This document shows, in pieces, positions 12,201-64,000 of a stretch of 64,000 nt of DNA. A program made the translations under genes and the position numbers. The notes under the pieces are model-generated. The model worked only from the letters and a program-made list of their open reading frames with translations, did not search any database and was not told the DNA's origin. The stretch is taken from positions 60,123,332 to 60,187,331 of the forward strand of contig NC_044566.1 of assembly GCF_007565055.1 (NCBI RefSeq), given 5' to 3'. How positions within the stretch are numbered: the stretch's first letter is position 1; each line of letters opens with the position of its first letter. The stretch comes from Rhinopithecus roxellana (Eukaryota > Chordata > Mammalia > Primates > Cercopithecidae).

Positions 12201-13637
12201 AAGTTATATTCCGAGAACCTGACACTCGCTGGAAATTCAACGTTCAAGAGTTAGCAAGGTACTTCTTTGTTTTTCTAGTTCCTCATTATGTATCCTGCTA
12301 TTTTCAGGTATTTCAGACCGAACAAAAGAATCTTTTCAGGCTGGAAATGGACATGGTAGTTTTCAGGCCAGAAATGGTAATTCTTGGAAATTGATAACTT
12401 TGGAATTATTAATGTGAAGACTTTAGTTTTGGGTCAGTTTTCTAATATAATGCTAAATGCTAAATCTTGGCTTGGACTTGGTCCTTTAAAAGGATGCATT
12501 TAACATTCTGCTAAAATGCTTCTTCATCAACGAACATTGAAAAGCACTTTCTCTGCATGGGACTGCACATGTCAATGGTGTTTTTGCATTTAGGCTAAAT
12601 AAAGATCTTCAGATGTTGAGCAGTCTGCGATTCATTTATGATCTAGATGCTGCTTCTAATTTATACAGCAATAAATGTTCAAATAATACTAACGATTGAG
12701 TGCATGGGTTCGGATATTCTCTATCTATATTGTTCGATAATGTCATTGACTTACAATAGCCAGTGAGATAAGAATTTACTTCTTAGGAGTAAGGCTGGTT
12801 CCTCTTATGGTAATAGGCAGATAGTGTCTTCAAAGTGGATCGGTGGACTACTCCATCAGAATTGCCTCAGGTGGCTATTAAAATCCGAGTTCATGGACCC
12901 CATTCAGTAGTTGGAATCTCTGGTAATTATATTTCTAACTATATCCCCAGTTGATTCTTCTGCCCACTAGAATTTAAGATTGTTTAAATAAGCATCTCCT
13001 AGTAGTATATATCAGGGACTGGTTAACATAAATAGATGATAGATATATGCATGACATTAACAGGCAAATGTATGATTTTAAAAAAATCTCATGGTGTTCT
13101 TTTATGTCTTGAAGCACGTAATTGAGAGGACCAGAAACAAAGCATTTCTGAAGCTTTAGCTCCTTGCTAGCCTCAGGGTGGTTTGGGGGTGTGCAGGGCA
13201 GCATGAAAAACCTGAGTGGAGGCTGAAAGAGAACTGCTGAACAAGATATTATGCTTTTGCCACAGCTAAGTCCTGAGAACAGGGACTGCAATATCTGCAA
13301 TCCTAGAGGACTTGTGAAATATAAGTAACTCATTGTGATATCCTGCCTTAACTAAATGCATTTCTTTTTTCCATGTAGAAGAAACATTCATGGTGTCTCA
13401 AGAGAAAAAATCCACCGAATGAAAGAACGGTATGAACACGATGTTACCTTTCACAGTGTGCTTCATGCAGAAAAACCAAGCAGAATGAACAGAAACCAGG
13501 ACAGGAATAACGCACTGCCTTCCAACAATGCCAGATACTGGAATTCCTACACAGAGTTTCCAAACCGGAGGGCCCACGGTGGATTTACAAATGAGAGCTC
13601 CTATAACAGAAGGGGCGGTTGTCACCATGGATATTAG
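9128..13637 (+). CDS. N4BP2L1: N4BP2L1, last four coding exons (partial gene)
   Basis: The coding join is 9128-9255, 9574-9662, 12182-12258, 13379-13637. The product matches human N4BP2-like 1 from [20 protein letters not shown] to the C-terminal GGCHHGY. The family is a P-loop NTPase related to polynucleotide-kinase-like domains; the precise cellular role is not established. Visible motifs are STDDFF in exon 2 and IIIDNTNL in exon 3. The Walker A loop (GLPGSGKTT) lies in the first coding exon, expected left of position 1 because the human gene is about 27 kb. All four acceptors are AG and the three internal donors GT. The gene converges on BRCA2 with only a few hundred bases between predicted 3' ends. 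The frame is intact, so it is probably functional. Confidence 0.95.
9574..9662 (+). CDS. N4BP2L1: N4BP2L1 exon 3
   Basis: The acceptor AG is at 9572-9573 and the donor GT at 9663-9664. Hand translation gives [20 protein letters not shown] through [10 protein letters not shown], 89 bp. It lacks its own long ORF but fits the phase on both sides. The IIIDNTN motif is the typical strand-turn of this P-loop kinase-like family. Confidence 0.94.
10136..10455 (+). mobile_element. Alu (AluS-like) in N4BP2L1 intron 3
   Basis: Starts GGCCAGGCGTGGTGGCTCAC, tail of A15 plus an AATTAAAA-rich extension. ACAGATTAGG and ACAATTAGG flank it. Confidence 0.88.
11049..11345 (-). mobile_element. Alu in N4BP2L1 intron 3
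   Basis: Antisense, with a T/G-rich tail (TTTGTTTTG), ending CACCTGGCC. Confidence 0.88.
11346..12181. other. N4BP2L1 intron 3, unassigned part
   Basis: AT-rich. I see nothing beyond the exon 4 acceptor at the end. Confidence 0.5.
12182..12258 (+). CDS. N4BP2L1: N4BP2L1 exon 4
   Basis: The acceptor AG is at 12180-12181 and the donor GT at 12259-12260. It encodes [20 protein letters not shown] through VQELA(R), 77 bp. Confidence 0.95.
12820..12970 (+). mobile_element. MER5-like hAT MITE
   Basis: CATCAGAATTGCCTCAGGTG ... CATGGACCCCATTCAGTAGT matches the MER5 pattern. Lies in N4BP2L1 intron 4. Confidence 0.55.
13379..13637 (+). CDS. N4BP2L1: N4BP2L1 exon 5, coding part and stop
   Basis: The acceptor is CCATGTAG ending at 13378. 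It encodes [20 protein letters not shown] through [12 protein letters not shown], with TAG at 13635-13637. The tail is rich in Asn, Arg and Gly, low-complexity and probably disordered. Confidence 0.95.
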
Positions 13638-14696
13638 AGGCCTACCTTACAGCCATGCAGAATTTTCTGAAGTCAGTTTCTACTTCAATTTTTGTTATTC
13701 TTTGTTGCATTTTAGTCAGAGCTCCAATTCCAGTGTTAAATAGCTGAACTCAAACGTTTCTGAGCAAAGTCATTATATTCATTATCTTCACCAAAATTTG
13801 TTCAAGTGCTTCTATATGCATGGTCTGATGCTGGGAATTCTGCAGATTTGAGTAAACAGGCTCTTTCTCTAGGGTAAGAATTTGAAACCAAAACTTGAGA
13901 ACACACCCAAGAACATAATTATTTACATAGGTTCATAGATGAAATAAAGCGTTTATATTATATATAAGCTTCAGTACCATTTTCTCTGATCTATTTATTT
14001 TTTCAGGAAATTCATCTCCATCAGGAAAGTTGGGAAGGTGGAGAAAAGTGGTGGTGGGGGGCAGGAAAAGTTTTAGCACCATTGCTATTTTGATAATCTA
14101 TGTATCTAAAAATGTGAGATGTGCGACTCTATGATACTGATTTTCCTTTAATGTTAATATGCCAGAAAGTATACATCTGGGAACAATGTCCTTCAAAGTA
14201 GATACTTTGGGAAGTTATTCCTTTATTTTAATGATGTATCATTGTTAAAAATACTGTCAAATCCTTAATAGCTATAGGAGCTACTGAGGGAAATCAGTGT
14301 CATTATTTAAAGTCACACCTTGTGTTTTTACTACTTTATTCAGCAGGATTAAACCTGAATAACTTTTGGCTGTTGTGCTAATAGTGTAAATAAAATAAGC
14401 CTGCCTTCATAAAACACTAACTTTTAAAAGGAATAGCTAAATGACTTCTAAAATTATGCCTATTAACATGTGTAATTAGTTGGCAGCTCAAATGTTTGGG
14501 AGTGCAAGAAATTAGGCACCCCAGGATATAGGTCATACAGGGATATATAAAAGCCATGCTCATTACAAAATGAGCAGTTGATGTTTTATGTGGCATTAAG
14601 ACAATCAAGTCCTCGTAACTCTGGAATGTCTTATACTGATGCTGAATTTATGAATCCAAATCAATTTCCGACAGGTTGGAATCAGATTTAGCGTGA

Positions 14697-14821
14697 GGCC
14701 GGGCGTGGTGGCTCAAGCCTGTAATCCCAGCACTTTGGGAGGCCGAGACGGGCGGATCACGAGGTCAGGAGATCAAGACCATCCTGGCTAACACGGTGAA
14801 ACCCCGTCTCTACTAACAATA
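14697..14821 (+). mobile_element. Young Alu left monomer only, in N4BP2L1 3'UTR
   Basis: Contains only the left arm, stopping at the A-rich linker (TCTCTACTAACAATA). Flanked by the TSD CAGATTTAGCGTGA at 14683-14696 and 14822-14835. The sequence is close to the young AluY consensus, so it is not an ancient FLAM. Confidence 0.9.
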
Positions 14822-16032
14822 CAGATTTAGCGTGAGATCACGATAGACAAGACCACAGAGGACGTATGCTCTACTTCTTGTTGGCCAACAGCTTCTTTCT
14901 AATGTTCTGTGAAAAATTATTTTAAGTGTCCTATATAATGGTGCTTTTTATGGTTATTAAAAATTGTAAATGGTATCACATTTATATGGATTTGTCATTG
15001 GATCTTTTTTGATTCAACAATAAAAAAATTTAATTACCTAAATGCCAAGAAACTCAACAATTGATACCAGTTTTTCTGTATCACAGGCTTATTTACCAGT
15101 CTTTTTTTTAATAAATAGGGATCATAAAGGTAATGACAAAAGCAACCTTATAATTTAGTTGCTTATATATTTCATCTGTGTACATGAGACTGTTTTAACA
15201 TTATCTGACACTACTGAAACCTGCTCAACATCTCCGTGACTACCAGCAACACATATATGTTTTCTTCATTAACATTTTAAAAACTGGTATCTCCTTTGAG
15301 TAAGTTTGGTTGACAATAGTAAATACCAATGGATCTAAGGTGTTATCAGTTTTGCTAAATTCTGTATCTCCAAGCATAACATACAATAATCTCCTAATGA
15401 TCCACTTAATAATGCTCCCATCTTCCAGGCCCAGGTGGTCCTGGGTATCTTGGTTGATAGGGTGGTGGCATAACCAGCTCAATATGGATGGCTTGACTCA
15501 TCTGGGCTAGTAGAGGGGAGAAATGTCAGAGAGCCCAAAGTGGAAATTACCCTCCTTTGATTTCACAGGAGTGGTTCAAATGACCAGATTCAAGCCTTCC
15601 TGACTTGGCTGGCTCCCTGCTTCAGGGTTTTGGGCTCACTTGGGCTAAGTGAGTGACCACTAGGGTTATATAACTTTTATAGAGCTCTAAAGAATAGTTT
15701 CCTGGCCTATTTAATGTCTCTTCTTCTCCTAGCTGGCCCCTGAAATAGTTGGTTTGTAAACTATAAAAATTGATCAATGCCATCAACTTTATCCCTTATA
15801 GAAATGATCTGTTTTTCCTTTCAACTCCCATGGCTCCTGATTTGTATAACTCTTTGAACACCTAGTATTGACTTGTATTGTGTCCACTGTCTGCATCATT
15901 CATCAAGCTGGCAAATGCTCTTTATGTGCAATAGGATCTCATTAAATGATTGCTGAATAAATAACACAAATTTTTACCATTATCCCTAATAATGCAGTAT
16001 GTTGACTCTATACTCATTAAATTGTCACTTTT

Positions 16033-16330
16033 TTTCTTTTTTTTTTTTGAGATGGAGTCTTGCTCTGCCATCCAGGCTGGAGTGCAGTGGCCGGATCTCA
16101 GCTCACTGCAAGCTCCGCCTCCCGGGTTTACGCCATTCTCCTGCCTCAGCCTCCCGAGTAGCTGGGACTACAGGCGCCCGCCTCGTCGCCCGGCTAGTTT
16201 TTTGTATTTTTAAGTAGAGACAGGGTTTCACCGTATTAGCCAGGATGGTCTCGATCTCCTGACCTCGTGATCTGCCCGTCTCGGCCTCCCAAAGTGCTGG
16301 GATTACAGGCTTGAGCCACCGCGCCTGGCC
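16033..16330 (-). mobile_element. Young AluY (cercopithecid-type) in N4BP2L1 3'UTR
   Basis: TSD TAAATTGTCACTTTT at 16018-16032 and 16331-16345. CCGGATCTCAGCTCACTGC signature. Confidence 0.92.
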
Positions 16331-16931
16331 TAAATTGTCACTTTTGAGGGGATAATATACACATATACTCAAGCTTCATATTTTGTTCATGTAGCTTAGA
16401 TGTTATTTATAATTTATAAAAAAGAGTGTGTGCATTAAATATCTATCAATATAATGGGTGTCCTACATGAGAACAGACAATAGCAGTTTTACCAAGGATT
16501 CAAAAAAGAAAAGGAGAAATTCTTATAATTTTTTCCTGTCCTCCTGAAACCCAAGTTTTATTCCTTGGTCTAGAGTAGATCACTGCAAAATTAGAATGTG
16601 AAAACCAAACTGTTTTAGAAATAAAACTTAAGTCACATTAATAAGACTTGCAGAATACTTAAGTTACAAGGAGTAGCAAAATAGACACTTTTGTTAATGC
16701 TTTTTACAGAAGAGGAAAATCATGGATCACAGTTATGGAAGGAAACAAGTTAATTTTTTAAAAGATTTATTCTTCGTTTTAAACATATTTATAATTAGAT
16801 TTGAAAACATGATATTATATATAAATTGAAGGCATTAAAACATCTGATTTAAGAACTTCTCCATGCTATTAACTCCTAGTTAGAACTGCTTTATCCCTTT
16901 TCTCTATTAAACATAAGAAAGTAACAAGTAA

Positions 16932-17226
16932 GGCTGTGCGCGGTGGCTCACGCCTATAATCCCAGCACTTTGGGAGGCTGAGGCAGGTGGATCACCTGAG
17001 GTCAGGAGTTTGAGACCAGCCTGGTGAACATGGTAAAACGCAGTCTCTACTAAAAATGCAAAAATTAGCTGGGCATGGTGGTGCGTCCCTGTAATCCCAG
17101 CTACTCGGGAGGCTTGAGGTGGGAGAATTACTTGAACCCGGGAGGTGGAGGCTGCAGTGAGCCAAGATCATGCCACTGCACTCTAGCACGGGTGACAAAG
17201 TGAGACTCCATCTCCAAAAAAAAAAA
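16932..17226 (+). mobile_element. Alu between N4BP2L1 and BRCA2 3' ends
   Basis: Sits in the intergenic strip between the two convergent genes. Flanks AGTAACAAGTA and AATAACAAATG suggest a degraded TSD. Confidence 0.87.
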
Positions 17227-17869
17227 GAAATAACAAATGAGAGTATCACCTTAAATTGAACTAATCTGCTTTTGTGGTAAAGTTTAAAAAGGCATAGGCT
17301 CTGGGTCCTGTGATAGTGCTAAAAATAAAGCAGGCAGAATCAGTGCCAATTTGAAAGCAAGATACTTTCTCAGGTTTGAGTTTAGATGACCATTTTGTTG
17401 AAAAAAAAAAAAAAAAAACTATGAAATCTTCTGATTTAAAGTATTTGAATTTTTAGTTTTAATTTCAGAGATCACACTGGAATAGTAAAAAGGAATCAGA
17501 GTTACATTGAGGGTTCTATTTTTCTTATAATCATGCTGACTTAAGGATGAGGAATTGCTTAAAAGGAAACACCACTCTATCATATTCATCCTGCCTTTTG
17601 AACAGGATGGAACTATAGCAGAACCAACACGTGCATTAAGGAAAACTATTTCATCACGTGCGTTAAGGAAAACTATTTCATAGTGAGTTACCTTTAAAAA
17701 AAAATTCCCTAAAATAGTAGCTAAAGGAATTATTTGCATAAAAATAACTGTACTAAGAGACCTCATTTCATTTAATGACAGACTCTAAAAGAAAATGGTA
17801 TGTTTATTTCACTTGTAAAATAATACTTGTAGTGAAAATCCAAAGAATTACAGATTTTTTTCCCCCACT

Positions 17870-18001
17870 CTTTTTTTTCTTTGTAAAGATGGGGGTCTCC
17901 CTATGTTGCCCAGGCTGGTCTTGAACTCCTGGTCTCAAGCACTCCTCCCACCTCAGCTTCTCAAAGTGTTGGGATTACAGGCATGAGCCACTGAGCTCGG
18001 C
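17870..18001 (-). mobile_element. Old Alu left monomer (FLAM-like) in BRCA2 3'UTR
   Basis: Single monomer in the BRCA2 sense direction, ending at GAGCTCGGCC and starting at a T-rich tail. Human BRCA2 carries the same element in its 3'UTR as I remember it, so it is old. Confidence 0.82.
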
Positions 18002-18221
18002 CAAAGATGTTTTTCTTGATTAGTTAATAAATTACATTTAGTTTTAAGATATGCAACTGAAGCAAAAGTATACCAATACAGAGTCGGGCCAAGAACATCT
18101 GATACACAAACACTTAGGTAAATTTGAAACTAATTTCTTTTCTCATTGTGCAACGTACGTACTAATGTGTGGTTTGAAATTAGATCCAGTCTTACAAACT
18201 GGAAAGGTTAAGCGTCAATAA

Positions 18222-18227
18222 TTTATT
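18222..18227 (-). promoter_or_regulatory. AATAAA hexamer 1 nt after the BRCA2 stop
   Basis: Reads AATAAA on the minus strand, starting one base beyond the TGA. Human has the same hexamer at the equivalent place. It could support a very short 3'UTR, but I cannot show that it is used. Confidence 0.4.
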
Positions 18228-18228
18228 G

Positions 18229-63229
<45,001 letters not shown>

Positions 63230-63479
63230 CTTCAATGGGGAGAAAATACAAATATTTAAGTTTATTGACTAGTACACAAATATTTAGGAATATGCCTTTT
63301 CTGCAGACCCTCATTTGCTACATGGTGATCCTATTCTGGTAACTGTTTTGCATTCATCATGGTTGCCATTCCAAAACAATACCACTTTTCAAGGCTATAA
63401 CCGTTTCTCACACACTCATTCCTAGCCTTTGATTTTACAATCTACCTCATGTAACACATAATAGAAAAGAGTCTGTGAA

Positions 63480-64000
63480 CTGTGGACCCTCTCAGTGTGT
63501 CTCCTCCAATTCCATCACAGTACTGCTTACCTCCTTCACTGGGGAAATGTCTACCCATCCTCTTCTCTCACCGTCACATCTTCACCTGAACTTTCTACCC
63601 CACCTAATACCTCAGTCTCCTCAGGAGACCCCCTCTTCCAATTATCCTGCCTCGCTCTCTTTTCTCTCTTCTACCTATTTATACCTTTTTCAAAGTGCCC
63701 TCTTCATTTAGCCCAAAAGTCTTGCCTAACCTTTAAAACTCTTATTTTCTCACTCGCCTTTATCTGTGCCTCAAGCTAATACTCACTGTTACCTATACTC
63801 CATAGTCAACCTTCTTCAATAGGTAATGTAGCTATTTTCACTTCCTCAATTTCTACTCAATAAACTCTCATTTCTCCCACTACTCTACAGAAACTATTCT
63901 CAATGAAGTTGTTAATGACCTCCCAGATGCACATGGGATACACACAAACTCACTCTACTCAACTTTCCTGACAGCTATAACAGTTTACATTTTCCTTCTT
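63480..64000 (+). mobile_element. LINE-2 in BRCA2 intron 13 (runs off the window)
   Basis: Pyrimidine-rich sense strand with GTTAATGACCTCCCAGATGC near the end, as in LINE-2. Third LINE-2 in the same orientation. No exon of BRCA2 seen here. Confidence 0.6.

Larger units (their letters stand above)
13638..16855 (+). other. N4BP2L1: N4BP2L1 3'UTR (probable extent)
   Basis: There is no other gene before the BRCA2 terminus. Human N4BP2L1 ends about 0.45 kb from the BRCA2 end, which would put the end near 16.85 kb here; an ATTAAA hexamer lies at 16833-16838. Earlier AATAAA signals (for example around 14391, 15020 and 15957) could give shorter forms. The UTR contains a left-monomer Alu (14697-14821), a MIR/LINE-2-like tail (about 15860-15965) and an antisense young Alu (16033-16330). 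The extent is inferred. Confidence 0.4.
17337..18228 (-). other. BRCA2: BRCA2 3'UTR (approximate end)
   Basis: Sequence after the TGA matches the human BRCA2 3'UTR as I remember it, through to a terminus near the motif TTGGCACTGATT (about 17337). It contains an old Alu left monomer at 17870-18001 in the sense direction. AATAAA hexamers in sense lie at 18227-18222 and 17808-17803. The exact cleavage site is inferred. Confidence 0.7.

Overview
The window is primate nuclear DNA, most likely from an Old World monkey. It carries about 45 Alu insertions plus LINE-1, LINE-2, MIR, MaLR/THE1 and Tigger remnants. Several of the youngest Alus, with perfect 14-16 bp target-site duplications (TSDs), have the right-arm bases (ccggatctcagc / gatccggccactg) that I associate with cercopithecid AluYR elements. 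The locus is syntenic with human 13q13.1, seen in reverse orientation.

Two protein-coding genes converge tail to tail. On the plus strand, 9128-13637 holds the last four coding exons of N4BP2L1, a P-loop NTPase/kinase-like protein. Its first exon, with the Walker A loop, lies left of the window. A probable long 3'UTR follows to about 16.85 kb. On the minus strand, 63229 down to 18229 holds BRCA2 coding exons 14-27, with the 3'UTR running to about 17.34 kb. All thirteen internal exons have exactly the lengths I recall for human, with intact splice sites, including the non-canonical GC donor of intron 17. They encode the region from just before the helical domain through OB1, OB2/Tower and OB3 to the C-terminal RAD51-binding and NLS region. 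The C-terminus differs from human: it ends KYKHLQR instead of KYI because of a 4-bp difference at the stop.

Region by region. 1-9.1 kb: N4BP2L1 intron 1 sequence with Alus, an MLT-type LTR and LINE debris. 9.1-16.9 kb: N4BP2L1 exons and 3'UTR. 17.3-22.3 kb: BRCA2 exons 27-25. 22.3-37.3 kb: the 15-kb BRCA2 intron 24, which contains an L1, a betaretroviral-type solo LTR with a 6-bp TSD, an IFIT1-derived processed pseudogene (IFIT1P1) and a long LINE-2. 37.3-46.9 kb: exons 24-19; intron 20 holds a four-deep nest (Alu in Alu in THE1 in Tigger1). 46.9-54.2 kb: intron 18, Alu-rich, with old L1. 54.2-63.2 kb: exons 18-14 with Alu clusters; intron 14 holds a rare 5'-inverted Alu. 63.2-64 kb: the start of intron 13 (LINE-2).

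I found no convincing undescribed gene system. The points of most interest are the altered BRCA2 C-terminus and several mechanistically unusual Alu insertions (5'-inverted, right-monomer-duplicated and left-monomer-only), each with clear TSDs. Repeat family names and human comparisons are from memory, not from a database search.
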